Source: Linyphia triangularis
Lineage: Eukaryota; Arthropoda; Arachnida; Araneae; Linyphiidae
Assembly (NCBI GenBank): GCA_963978545.1
Contig: OZ021730.1
Coordinates: forward strand, 1,240,001-1,304,000
Reading direction: 5' to 3'
DNA length: 64,000 nucleotides
A program made the translations under genes and the position numbers. This document shows, one piece after another, positions 34,192 to 46,100 of the stretch. The stretch's first letter is position 1. The number at the start of each line of letters is the position of its first letter. The notes beneath the pieces are model-generated. The model ran no database searches, was not told where the DNA came from, and was given only the letters and a program-made list of their open reading frames with translations.

Positions 34192-34609
34192 CAGGGTTCC
34201 CACTCAAATCACAGAATGAAAATCAATGACTTTTCAATGATTTTTAAGGACCTAATTAATATTTTTAAGGACCTCTGAAAATTTGTTTTTAGGCATCATG
34301 TCTATATATAAATTTTTAATAAAGTAAATTCTACCATAAAAGTTATAAGTTGGTGGTTGCATAATACAAATATGTCGGAAAATTCCAATGTGGTGCAGAT
34401 AAGTGGCGGTCACGCGGGGATTGCAAGTCCGAGTTGTGTTTTCATAAATTTTGCAGTTGGCCACACAACATCTGCAAAAATTAAGGACTTTTAAGGACCT
34501 ATAAGCATTTTCAAGGACTTTTAAGCACCTCTAAGCATTTTCAAGGCCTTGAAAACAAGTTCAAAAATATTGAGCACTTTTAATGACTTTCAATGACCTG
34601 GGAATACTG
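34192..34609. mobile_element. Non-autonomous hAT-like element H2 (short form)
   Basis: 418 bp, ends CAGGGTTCCCAC and GGGAATACTG, flanked by the 6-bp duplication TAGTTT (34186-34191, 34610-34615). The paralogous stretch at about 3880-3895 shows the empty site AGTAGTTTCTAAATGCAC. Internal sequence is rich in AAGGACTTTTAAGGACCT repeats. Confidence 0.85.
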
Positions 34610-34973
34610 TAGTTTGTAAATGCACTGGGCTAGAAGACCATAACATAGCGAGTACAGGGAATGATATTTACTAGGACTTCCTCTTAAAATTACATAGAAA
34701 ACATTCGGAATTCAAAAGATTATACTTTTAAGATTACATTCAGAAACTGGGTTCCCACTCTTATTGAAGAAAGGAGTTTCAAGGACCTTTTTAAGAAAAT
34801 TCAAAGACCATAAAATTACATATTTTACACATAAAAATATAACTAGGAGTCGAAAAAAAAAAAAAAAAAAAAGAGGCGGATATTATCGATGTTTGCTTAA
34901 AAATTCAAGGACCTCATTCTTTTATCAATGATTTTCAAGAACCAAATTTCATCAAAATTAAAACTTCAAATAA

Positions 34974-35370
34974 CAGGGTGGCCACAAAATTTGGGGGAAA
35001 AAGTCCCACGATAGACTTTTTACAAAATCCCTGAATTTCACACATTTTTTTCTTCTTTCAAATTTTTCCAGATGTGTAGGGGAAATACTACATTTATGCC
35101 AAAGCGATAATATGCTTATTTTTTAAAAATAGTTTTGGCGGTAATGAGAAGTTTAAATTATACTGTAACATGAAACTTCCAACGAGTACCACAATTCTCC
35201 GGGAAAATGGAGCCAAAAAATATGGATGAACGAGGAAACATACCTTCAAAACAATAGAAAAATTCCCCAACTTTCGTGAAATTAAAAAAAATTCTGACAT
35301 TTCTCCTATTTTTTCAAATATCAGAAAGCTCCATCACATTTCCCTGATTTCCAGGTTCTGTGGCCACTCT
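34974..35370. repeat. GTGGCCAC-ended repeat, copy 1
   Basis: Begins CAGGGTGGCCACAAAATT and ends TTCTGTGGCCACTCT, an imperfect inverted pair. Further copies at about 36597-36962 and 41283-41644. Probably another short hAT-like element; no clean duplication was found. Confidence 0.6.
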
Positions 35371-36587
35371 CAGGGTTCCCACTAAAATCGCAGAATGAAA
35401 ATCAATGACTTTTAAGGATCCAGATAATACTTTTAAGGGCCTTCGAAAATTAATTTTCATGCATCAGGTCTTTAATGTGTGACTTTATCACATGCTCTTC
35501 CAGAGTTCGATAAAATGGACGTACGTGTGTACGATGTACGCAGGAAATCGTCGGATCCCGCAGGAAGTCAAATGCCGTTTTTTTGTTTTGTTTTTTAATG
35601 GAGAAATTCCAGTTAGGCAGGGCAGGAAAGGGGGAGTTGTTGACTCCCGTAACGCAGGGAGGGGAACGGCTGGGGGGGGGGGGATGCTATTCTCCATATA
35701 GTTCACCACCTGTTACTTCTATATAGAAAGGAGAAATTCCAGTTAGGTTGGACAGGGAAGGGAGAAGTATTAACATAAGGGGGGAAAGGGGGTTTTATTT
35801 CCTGATTTTGGAATTTGAACCTATTGAAACATGTAATTACACTAAGAGTTTATTTCCTTCATTCTTCTTTTTAATTTGAAAGAATTCTTGGATATTCCAT
35901 TGTAATTTAAAAGAAACCACATTTTTTTTTTTTAATGATAAGGAGCTATCCAAGCAAAACAATGAAGATGAAATGCTGTATTTGCAAGAAATGTTAGAGC
36001 AAAACTATTCACAGCATTTAAATCGAAAGCACGAAAATGAAAATAGTTATGAAAGGAGGCATGCTGGATAAGCATCAGTGTTTGCTATTGTTTCACAAGC
36101 TTAACCTTTAACCAATGACCTAATATTGCAACTGGAAATGTGCCATTGGAAACCGATGTTTATCCTGCAGAGTGGTACTTCCAAAATCAATGCCAAGAGT
36201 GATTTTGAATTAAACAACTTTTAATTCTCAACAGTACGTAGCATTTAATTTTCTTCAGCAGTATAATTTAAAGCCAGCAGACTTGCAGGAAATTTTTGGA
36301 TATGGCATTTGTGTACGCAGGAAGAAAATATTTTTCTGGAGCCCTGTGCTCTTCTCACAAAGTACAGTGTGCAACTAAAACAATTCCGATTTATATTCCA
36401 CTAATCAGCAAATACGAACCAAACGATGTACAAGTTGATGCCTTCACGATACGAATATATCAGAAAATGTTTGTGCAGAGTAGATAAGTGACAAAATTTA
36501 AGGACCTGTAGCATTTTCAAGTACTTTTAAGGCCTGGAAAACAAGTTAAAATATATTAAGCTTTTTTAACGACTGTGGGAACCTCTG
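35371..36587. mobile_element. Element H2 (long form)
   Basis: Begins CAGGGTTCCCACT and ends GTGGGAACCTCTG. The flanks show no clear duplication. Both sides abut copies of the GTGGCCAC element, suggesting a compound insertion. A G-rich patch (35625-35683) lies inside. Confidence 0.6.
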
Positions 36588-36596
36588 TTCAAATAA

Positions 36597-36962
36597 AGGG
36601 TGGCCACAAAATTCAGGAATAAAAATTCCCTGATAATTCTCTGACAGATTTCTAATATATTCCCTGATTTTACAGGAAACTTTTTTTTTCAAATTTCCGC
36701 AATTTTTCCAGATCCATAATTTTGTAGATCAAATAGAATAATTATGCCAATTTTTTTTAAAAATAGTTTGGCAGTAACAAAAAGTTCAAATTAGACTGCA
36801 ACATGGAACCTCGAACGATTACCACAATTCTCCGTGAAAACAGCTCCATAATTTTGATGAACGAGGAAACGTACCTTCAAAACAATAGAAAAATTCCCTG
36901 ATTTTTGCAAATTTTTTAAAAATTCCTTGACATTTCCCCGATTTCCAGGTTCTGTGGTCACT
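36597..36962. repeat. GTGGCCAC-ended repeat, copy 2
   Basis: Begins AGGGTGGCCACAAAATTCAG and ends GGTTCTGTGGTCACTA, about 366 bp; adjoins the right end of the H2 copy at 35371-36587. Confidence 0.55.
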
Positions 36963-37031
36963 ATGAAATAGGATTTTAAGAGTGAGTAAATAATAAAGAT
37001 GTTTAGGAATTGGGGCATGCACAGTACTCAC

Positions 37032-37116
37032 ACTTCTGGGTCGAACATGTTGCGTATCTTGAGGCAGGGTGTGGGGTTGAAGGGGACGTTCTTCCCTTTA
37101 CCAGGACAACTGAAGG
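37032..37116 (-). CDS. LEMD3: LEMD3 exon: start of UHM/RRM domain
   Basis: An 85-bp exon, phase 1 in and 2 out, acceptor gtttcag and donor gtgagt. It reads AFSCPGKGKNVPFN followed by PTPCLKIRNMFDPEV, the first beta strand and ribonucleoprotein-like segment of the MAN1 U2AF-homology domain. Confidence 0.93.
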
Positions 37117-37862
37117 CTGAAACAACAACCACACATACTTTACAAATGTTACATAAAAGTGATCACAACAAAATAAGAAACACACTACTTGAGCAGGTTT
37201 TATAAATCAAGGTGACTATGCATGACAACAGCTCAAACTGTAATCTAATTATTATACACAACTGAAATCAAAGTGAACCACAATAAAATATATTCCATTA
37301 TTAATAAACAGAAGTATTACCAGAATAGACATAATTAATAATAACAGCAAATCTATAAATTTTATATAGACAAACACAAAAACAATTATATGTAAAGAAT
37401 AAAACATTAAAACAGAAACATTTAGGAAAAAAACTCTTGAAATATTTTATAGCAATCAAAACACAGAAAATCTAAGAAATTTAAGTACATGGAAGAATTT
37501 TGTATACCAATTATAAAGCTATATATACATACTTCACTCAAAACATTTATTTTTAAATGGGGAGAAGTGGGGGGGGGGGGGAGGGGGGTCAACCAAATTA
37601 TTTAGAAGGAAATTGCATAATAATTGGGAGTGATTTTTGCACAATATTGAAAGGTACTACAACAATAAACAAAGTTCACTGTCTAGTCATGTATAATGAG
37701 ACATTTTCTACTTTTGATGTCAGGGAAAAATAACCAAAGAGATGTGGCACATATCATCTTCATATTTTGCGATATATAAAGTTGACTGTAGGAATTCAGA
37801 AGCTGCTTAGCTTGTTGTCAATGCTACTATCTTATACAACTCCCAATAAGGAAATGCTGATA

Positions 37863-38850
37863 CAGGGTTCCCACTGAAATCATTGATTGAAAATTAGTGA
37901 CTTTTCAAGGACTTTTAACACTTTAAATCCCAACCCGCCCTTTACCGCCTTGTAGAGAAATTCCCAGCTAGTCGCCTTTTGGGAGGGTGCAGGGGTAAAC
38001 GTATATTTCCAAGTGAGGGGAATCTGCCCTGCAGTAGTTGTTTAAAGCGTGATGGTCCTCAACAATAGGCTATTGTGGGGCATGTAGAGGGGAGACATGG
38101 ATTTAAAGTACTCAATGTCAAACTGCCCCACCCTTTGGACATGGAGTAAGATAGTCAGGGACTTTTCTTTTATGCGAATCTTGTCATGTACTTAGTGGTG
38201 GCGTGTTTCATTGATAAGACGCCAACTAAATTCTCCTACATATCAAGCAGATGACCCAACGCACAACCCTATTGCAGGTTGTAGACATATAGTAATGATC
38301 TTTTAATGGTCGACAGTGATCCCCCACAGGAATTCCAGGAGTGGCAGACAGGAGAACGAGTCAAGTCGGGCGAGTTCATTTCCAGTTTTTATGAATGGAA
38401 AGTCATTGGGGTTTTGGGAAACCCACAACGCTGACTCCATGGGATTTAAAGGGTTAAAGACCTAAATAATATCTTTTAAGGACCTTCGAAATTTTTTTTC
38501 ATATGCATGAGGTCTTTATTGTGTGACTTTACAGCAGCTTAGCCTAGAATGTTAATATCGGAATCTTTCATGCACAGTTTGCATTTTGCTTTATAAACAG
38601 GCTTTGATGATGGTCTTTGATTTCTTGGCACTTAAAACAGTTTATCTTGCAGAGTAAAGTGTGTAACTAAAATCATTTGATTTCCACTCTATGAACCAAA
38701 TGATGTACAAGTTGATGGATGCTTAATACAAATATACCAAAAGATTTTGGTGCAGTGTGGATAAGTGAACAAAATTAAGCACTTTTAAGGACCTATGGCT
38801 TTTTCAAGTACTTTTAAGGTCTGGAAAATTATATAAAAATTGACCGTGGC
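37863..38850. repeat. Diverged element H2 copy
   Basis: Begins CAGGGTTCCCACTGAAATCA and contains the family's GACCTTCG, GCATGAGGTCTTTATTGTGTG and TACAAGTTGATGGATGC motifs. A GC-rich unrelated block (about 37921-38460) is inserted after the first 60 bases. The right end (GACCGTGGCAACTTTG) is altered. Confidence 0.5.
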
Positions 38851-39257
38851 AACTTTGAGATAGGTCAAATAAAAATTGAAAAAGTGAACTGGGAATGGTA
38901 TAAAAATAAGCAGCACGTAAATTGTGAAGTATCATGAAAGTTGATGTGAATGGCAACAGGGATGTTGCATTTAGGCTGAGAGTCACGCTACAGGTAAGGA
39001 ATTGACTTTCCAAATGAATAATAAGTGCGTCCCAAACAACAGTTCAACAAATCTCGCTGTGGCTTCGCAGAAGATGTTAGCAGCAGAAATTTTTAATTGG
39101 TCAAATATTGCATTTTCTAATACTTTTTTTTTTTAATGGAGCGAACAGGTGCAACACCCACTTGTCTTCATGTGATCTAGGCACAGCCGTCTTGATGTGG
39201 TGGTTATTGTGCAAAGTAACAGGTGGTCATATTAATGTGAATATAAAATGTCCTTAC

Positions 39258-39297
39258 CTTGTCCTTGCCATACTTTTCCTTGCTTTCCACCTTCAGT
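39258..39297 (-). CDS. LEMD3: LEMD3 micro-exon: linker with KVWQGQ
   Basis: A 40-bp exon, phase 0 in and 1 out, acceptor ttctaatag and donor gtaagg. It reads TEGGKQGKVWQGQ. KVWQGQ is a conserved MAN1 stretch between the winged helix and the UHM domain, which identifies this very short exon despite its size. Confidence 0.9.
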
Positions 39298-39759
39298 CTA
39301 TTAGAAAGAAAAAATCATTATTACAATGATTAAGGTAAAAAAAAGACGGTTAGGGAGTTCATTTATGGATCATTTTAGAATCAAATAAGTCCGACTATTT
39401 TGTGGAGTTTTTTTTTTTTATATAGCATGATTTTCTTGTATCAATATTTTAAAAGTTATTATTTCCAGGGGTGAAAACAGTCAAAATGTACAAAAGAGGA
39501 AAATATATGTATCGTTATTTGGAACCAAAAAAATAGCTAAATGTTTCTGAAATACACACGCAAAGAAAAAAAGGAAAAACAAATGTTCTTTCAAGAACTT
39601 TTCAAGAGCCCTCAAAAATTAAAAAACTTTCAAGGACCTTCAGGTTAAAAATAAGAAGTTTTCAAGAACTTTTCAAGGGCCCTTGGAGACATTAAGCAAA
39701 AATAAGGAGTTCTTAAGGACTTTCAAGAACTGTACGAACCCTGTAATATCGGATGTTAC

Positions 39760-40620
39760 AAAAGCGTAGCACTTTTCGAAAATGACCATCACACCAACGA
39801 AATTATCAGCAATAGTGCCGAATTAATCAGAGCAACTCTCAACATAACAGCGCTATTATAACGGTGAAAGACTCGACGAAAATGACCATAACATCGTTGT
39901 AAAACTTGGCAACAATTGTCCACGTCGCAAATCCAGGGGTCTATCCAGGTTTTTTTTACAGGGTCCTTTTTTTGTGGAAAAAAAAATAGTTTTGTGAAAC
40001 TTTTATGCAATAATAAACTTTTTTAAAATCCTTAATGTTGAGTAAGTACTTACAAATATTTACGATGAGTACTCCTTCTAATCCCAGATATTTAAATATC
40101 TCAATTTTAGAAGTACACTTTAACATGGAATTTTGTGAAAGGTCCGTTTGTTGGCTGTGGAATTTTGTGAAGGGTCCTTTTGTTGTTCATGGAATTTTGT
40201 GAAGGGTTCTTAAAAGGACCCAAATTTCCTTCTGCATAGACGCCAGAAATCATCAACATTTTCTTAGAAATAGTGGTGCAAATCTAGGAAATTGAAACAC
40301 TGTAGCACTCGGCAAAAATGACTATCACACCAACGAAAATATCAGCAATAGAACCGAATTAACCGAGCAATGCCCAACACAACAGCGCAATTATGTTGAC
40401 GAAATTGACCATCGCAAAGTAAAATTTGACAGTAATGTCAGCATTAGCGTCGCAAATAATCGCGGTAACATCAACATTTTCTCAGCATTATGGTGCTAAT
40501 CTCCGATATTGCAACACCGTAGCACTCGAGAAAAAAATTACCACCACACCAAAGTAAATGTCAGCATTAGCGCCGAACATACCGGAATGCCCGCTGTCAA
40601 GATAGCGAGTTTTAAGGAAG
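39760..40620. repeat. Degenerate tandem repeat with an insertion
   Basis: Units containing ATCACACCAACGAAA, ATCAGCAATAG and CCGAATTAA recur at about 39785, 40328 and 40545. A GGGTCC-type element (about 39935-40245) splits one unit: AAAT occurs at both edges while the uninterrupted unit near 40450 reads GTCGCAAATAATCG. Confidence 0.55.
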
Positions 40621-40951
40621 TCTGAACGTAAACAGGTTCCGTGCATGTCAAGCGCAGTATTAATAGATATCGACCGAGTCTATTGGTGTGAAGGAAATAT
40701 TTTGAAGAGAGCAAAAATGATGCATGCAAAAGCATACGGAAAAAAAATGTTTGGACGCAAATATGACCAAAATAATGCATTTGGAGTAGATTTTTGTATT
40801 TGGCACAGGCGTGAGATCATTGCAATTATACTATTTTGATAAACATGCAAGTTTAATTGAATCCACTTTTCCCATCAGGAGGAATATTTTTTTTTCCCTC
40901 GGAGTTTGGATGAAAATCGGGGAATTTTTTTTAATAAAAATTTTAGGAAGA

Positions 40952-41128
40952 TTGGTTGTATTCAGATTATCTGGCGCCGTCAGCAACACGAGGGCTATAA
41001 TGCGGCAAAACATTCGTCATTAGACAAGCCAACATACATTTACAAACACCCATGCCTAACACAGGACTCGAACCCGCAACCTCGCGGTCTAGAAGCCAGC
41101 ACGCTAACCACTATACCGTTTGGTCGAC
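40952..41128 (-). mobile_element. tRNA-derived SINE, copy 3
   Basis: A 177-bp copy on the minus strand with intact boxes, flanked by a 14-bp duplication AAATTTTAGGAAGA (40938-40951 and 41129-41142). It lies in the LEMD3 intron between exons 39258-39297 and 43025-43157. Confidence 0.92.
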
Positions 41129-41282
41129 AAATTTTAGGAAGAAACAAAAATTTAAGAAGTATTAGAATGAATGCAACCCCTACATCAGATATTGTAGCCT
41201 TCATGAGACCATTAACTGTTTTTAAGCAAATACATCCCAACATTTAACTTAATAATATTCCTTCCCCTTCATGGTTCTTTAA

Positions 41283-41644
41283 CAGGGGATTTCTACAAAA
41301 TTCCCCAATTTTTGGGCAAACTTATTTTTAAATGTCCTCAATTTTCTTATGTTTAATAGAACATTTATGCTAAAGAGATACTATGCAAATTTTTAAAAAA
41401 TTGTTTTACTGGTAATGAAAAGTTTAAATTATTCCACAACATTACACTTCTAATAATTACCACCACAAATCTCCGGGAAAATAGCGCCAAAATATGGATG
41501 AACGTGCCTTAAACAATTAAAAATTTCCTTGATTTTCATGAAATTTTAAAAAGTTCCCTTTCATTTCCCTGACTTTTTCCAGAATCAGAAAGCTCCTTGA
41601 CATTTCGCTTATTTCCAGGTTTTCCCGGTTCTGTGGCCACTCTG
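41283..41644. repeat. GTGGCCAC-ended repeat, copy 3
   Basis: Left end diverged (CAGGGGATTTCTACAAAATT); right end GGTTCTGTGGCCACTCTG matches. Lies just right of the SINE copy 3. Confidence 0.5.
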
Positions 41645-42060
41645 TTAAAGGTCCAATAATTCTTTGCCTTGAAACACTAATCAAGTTACAAAATTACTAA
41701 GGTACACCATTAATGTTAAGGAACATCAATAAATAGAATATGTTTCGTAAGTGGTCTTAGATAAGTGCTTAATTTACAAAAAAAAAATAAGCTAAAATAA
41801 TATTTTACGCAAAAAAAAAGTTCACCTTCAGTTTATTGGTAATTATAAGAAGATCCAAAATGTTTGCAACTCAAAAATTGTTATTTTGCAAATTTTCTGG
41901 CCAAATATTATATCCAAATTGTGCTAAAGTAACACTGACAGCTTAATCCCTGTTTTAGGATTTTTTTTACATAAATATTTAAAAAAAAAAGTTATCTTCA
42001 GAATCTACTTATAGAAATTTATCCCAAAACACTTCTGAAAAATATAAAAACCTTCATTAA

Positions 42061-42302
42061 CCTGTTCAGGACCGGCGAAAGGAGAAAGAAGCGCTTCCCC
42101 AGGCCCGCGCGCTCAAAGAGACTACGCACGCACGGGACCGGGCATTTTTCCCCGTTAAATTCAAATAAAACGTTCCAATCTGAAATCACGTCTGTGTGAT
42201 GATGGGCCGGCTGGCACGGAAACACTGATCACAAATACGATATCGCGGGCCGTGAGGGAAGAATCGTCTGATCACATATACGCGATCACGGTCCTGAACA
42301 GG
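42061..42302. mobile_element. piggyBac-like MITE P2
   Basis: 242 bp with ends CCTGTTCAGGACCG / CGGTCCTGAACAGG, flanked by TTAA (42057-42060, 42303-42306). The inside is much richer in GC and CpG than its surroundings. Confidence 0.87.
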
Positions 42303-42378
42303 TTAAATCTTACTTTCAGAGCATATGTTTAACTTTTCTACTTGAAGAAAAGTGAAAAATTGTTGAAATCACCCAATA

Positions 42379-42817
42379 CAGGGTTCATACTCAATCTATG
42401 ATAGTAAAATTCAGGAGTTACTAAGGAGTTTTTTTAGGAGTTAAGTACAGTAAATTCAGGAGTTAACAGGGAAAAAAAAATTACATGTCTTATAATATGG
42501 TTTTCCCTCTACGTGCCTGGTTGTCGAGAATCGTGGTGCATTCTGGGACTGTCCGAGGGTTTTTCTTTGCGACTGCAGTGACGAAATGCACGCACAATAG
42601 ACTGAAGTATAGTAAGAATTTCGGATTTCAGAGACATTTTACCGAGTAAAAAAAAAAACTGCTACGTTTTAAGATTTTACTAATCTTTTTACTCTTTGAT
42701 GATTAATTATTTCTAAGGAGATAAAAAGAAATATCAGGAGTAGAAACATAATTTTCAAAAGTTATAATGGCCCTAATATAAAAAAAAAAGCAAATTTCAA
42801 GAGGTGTACAAACCCTG
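42379..42817. mobile_element. Non-autonomous hAT-like element H3
   Basis: 439 bp, ends CAGGGTTCATAC and GTACAAACCCTG, flanked by the 6-bp duplication CCAATA (42373-42378, 42818-42823). The inside has repeated AGGAGTTA units. A second copy lies at about 52432-52855. Confidence 0.8.
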
Positions 42818-43024
42818 CCAATATAAGATAAAAATCATGAATGAGTTGCAAGAAAAATCTTAAGAAATAAATATTATTTAAATATGTTACAAAGGACAAA
42901 TAAGAATTTTAGATAATAAAAATAAGTCACAAACACTTTAAAAACATTCAATTAAATTCATCTGCACCCTTCTCGCAATTACAAATGGCATCCTAACATC
43001 AGCGTAAAATGTTTTTAGTAATAC

Positions 43025-43157
43025 CTCTGCTGTGCATGTGTTCCACCTCCACACCTTAAAATCTTCTCCATTGATCTTGTGGTACTCCACGGAGACACGA
43101 GACTCGTTTTCTTCAATGAACTGAACCACGCGATCCCACAGCCACAGGCGACTCCTC
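43025..43157 (-). CDS. LEMD3: LEMD3 exon: winged-helix (MSC) domain, part 2
   Basis: A 133-bp exon, phase 2 in and 0 out, acceptor tttttag and donor gtatta. It contains LWDRVVQFIEENESRV and DFKVWRW, both characteristic of the MAN1 family; the aromatic WRW closes the winged helix. The frame is supported by uninterrupted coding across both junctions. Confidence 0.93.
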
Positions 43158-46100
43158 CTAAAAACAAGACAATACTGTAATTAGAGCCAATGCTGAAGCC
43201 AAGATAAAAGTTAACAATATAACTATTAAAACAATGTTTTTAACATAAATACTATAAATGCATTGTCAATTTTTATATTTGTTACTACAGCACCGATTCT
43301 GTAAACAGCGTGTTGTTGGTGTTTGCATCTAATTTTAAATATCAAAAATATTCCCATTAGCAAAATGTGCAACAAACTACATTTAAAAAAATTATTTATT
43401 AACAACGGACTTGAATTTATGCACTCACATCCAAATATTTATTTATTCTGATTAAAGTAATTTTATTATTAATTTATTAAAAAAATTTTGGCAACAGGAA
43501 AGAGTTTCTTTGATGGTCAGTTAAAAGCTATTTTAGTGTGATTGGATCATGGCAAGTTGGTTTATAAGTATTCCGTAAAAGCAATCATTTAGTAATAGTT
43601 ACAGACACAAAATTTGATAGAATGCATTGTCATCAACATCGAATGTATCTGCCAAGTTTCAGTACAATTGGATGACGGCAAGGGGGATTAATTAGATGTC
43701 CGCAGATTTGCCCGACATCGACAAAAAAAAAAATAATCGAAGTTAATATAAAGGATTTAATAAAAAAGGTCAAAATTTTTAGCAAAATGATTATGAATTG
43801 TATGGCTATATTTGATCTAAATCAAAAATATATAACTTATAATAAAAAACAAAACCTTATAAAATAAAAAGTTAGAGCTAGCAAATATCAATCAGAAAAG
43901 TAATTTCAAAGGAAATATATCACAATAAAATAACCAGTGAAATAAAATTATTTAAATACTATTTTGGTTTTAACTTGATTAGAAATTAGAATAAAAAAAA
44001 AAGGTTGAAAGTTTCATAATAAATGGTAATTGCTTTTTAGCTGTTTATTAATTTTGTCTTAAGTCGAAATATTAAAATCAATAGAAAAATTGTTTCCTAA
44101 ATTTTCTAGTTGAATGTTTTGGCCAAAAACATCTTAATTTTCGAATTTCAGAAAATTCTTTAACATTCTGCAAAAAATATACAGTTGATACCTCTGAAAA
44201 TGATTTTCTGATTGCAACAGGAAAGCAATATTGCACAAAAAGAAAAACTGCTGCTAATTAAACATCAAAGTAAACAATAAGTTGATTTGTGAAGAGGACA
44301 AAGATCTCATTCAAAGGATAGCTGTTTCAGATATTTTCTAAGATGACTTTTATTTGATTTATAAATGTGTGCAAAAACATAATCCATGTTTCTATTAAAT
44401 TGAAGGAGTTTGTCCCAATTTTTACAGGATCCTGTTTTTGCTTAATATTTAAGAGGAAAAATTACAATTTCAAATAATTTTTTGAAAAATCTAAATTTTA
44501 CTTAACCAAATAATATAACAAATAAAACAAAGTTTTTAATATAAATCCTTTATATGCATAGGCAAATTTCTCCCACAAAACTTGATTGAATACATTGTCA
44601 TCTACAACGAGTCAACGATCTACGAAACCTTATAAGTCTGATGTAAGGCAATAAAAACACATATCCTTTATTTATTTTGATTAAAAAAATTTTGACAAGA
44701 GGAAACAGTTTTTACAATGATCGGTTAAATGGGGTTTATAAGTATTCCAAAGCCTATATAGAAGCGTGTGCAAAAGCGACCTTTTAGTGACAGTAACAGC
44801 CCCAAAATTTGATAAAATACATTGTCATCGACATCGAACCTATCCGCCAAGTTTCAGCCCAATTGGATGACGGCAAGAGGGTTGATTAGGCCTCCGCAGA
44901 TTCCGCCACCATCGACAAACGTACAAAAGCCAGAGTTAGGCGTTTTTCAGGGGGGCGGCGTGCCCGGCCTGTCCTTTTTCTTTAAAAATTGTGCCCTTCT
45001 TGCCCTTTTCCTTTGAAAATAGCACCCTTTTTTTTCCTTTTTCAGAAAAAATGCCACCACGCACGAATTCGCAAAACTTTTGTCCCCCCCCCCCTCTAAA
45101 CAGCACATAATATGTGAATTATCGCAACTGAAATCGCCTGTCACGCATGCACATTCGTGTTCAAACACGCAACGCACAGACCAGGAACTAAAATCATTGA
45201 ATGGATGCCGATGTAACGAACATCATGAGTCAGTGGATTGTAGGGGCCGTCTTAAAATTTCCAGTGTGCTAGTTAATTAGCACCAATAGCCATTTCGTAC
45301 GTACTTTGATTAAGAACATTTCGCCAGATTTTTACCAAGTCAGAACAGAGAAGAAAGGAATTTGATAGTGTTAATTATATTGGTTAAATGTGTATATCTA
45401 TGAAATGTTTACACTAAGCATTTAAAAAGGATATTTACGTTCGGACACACAAAATCGCGATGTTTGCTTATTAAATATAGGGCAATGATTTTTTGTAATT
45501 TACCTGTTGCCAATTTGGTTTTAAACGGCCGTTTTATAATTAAAATTAAACATGAAATGAATGCATTAGAAACCCCGGATTACCACCAATTTATTTTTCC
45601 AAAAAAAAAAAAAAAAAAAAAATCTTTTATTACAGCCTTAATACAAGGTATGTATTGCAAAACATCTCCGTTTTAAAGCAGAATTTGATCTGATTTGGAA
45701 AATAAAAAAAAAATGCACAAATTTTAGAAGATAGACATAGTTCTTTAGTTAGAATACTCCTCATGATCTACCACAGCAAATATTGTAAAATTTGGATAAA
45801 CACTATTTCTTATCTGGCAACGTTAAAGCCAAAAAAATCAAGTTTAAAATTGATTCATTCAAATTTTAGAAAATTTTGCAAGGGTTGTAGTTTGTGAAAA
45901 GTTCTTATCTTAACATTCATTATATCAAAACTCCTCATTCATTATATCAATTTTACAGTATTATAAATTCATACTTGTATAAAAATGAATATTTGATGAA
46001 AATGTCAGTGTGTAGATTTTTTTTAAATAGTTTTCTCTTTCCAGTAGAAGGACATTTTAAAAGTACTTTTTTATATCGTTTGAGTTTTTGAGTAAGTTTT

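Noticed and set aside
39760..40620. CRISPR-like array
   Set aside because: Units are long, degenerate and irregular, there are no constant short repeats with unique spacers, and the DNA is eukaryotic.
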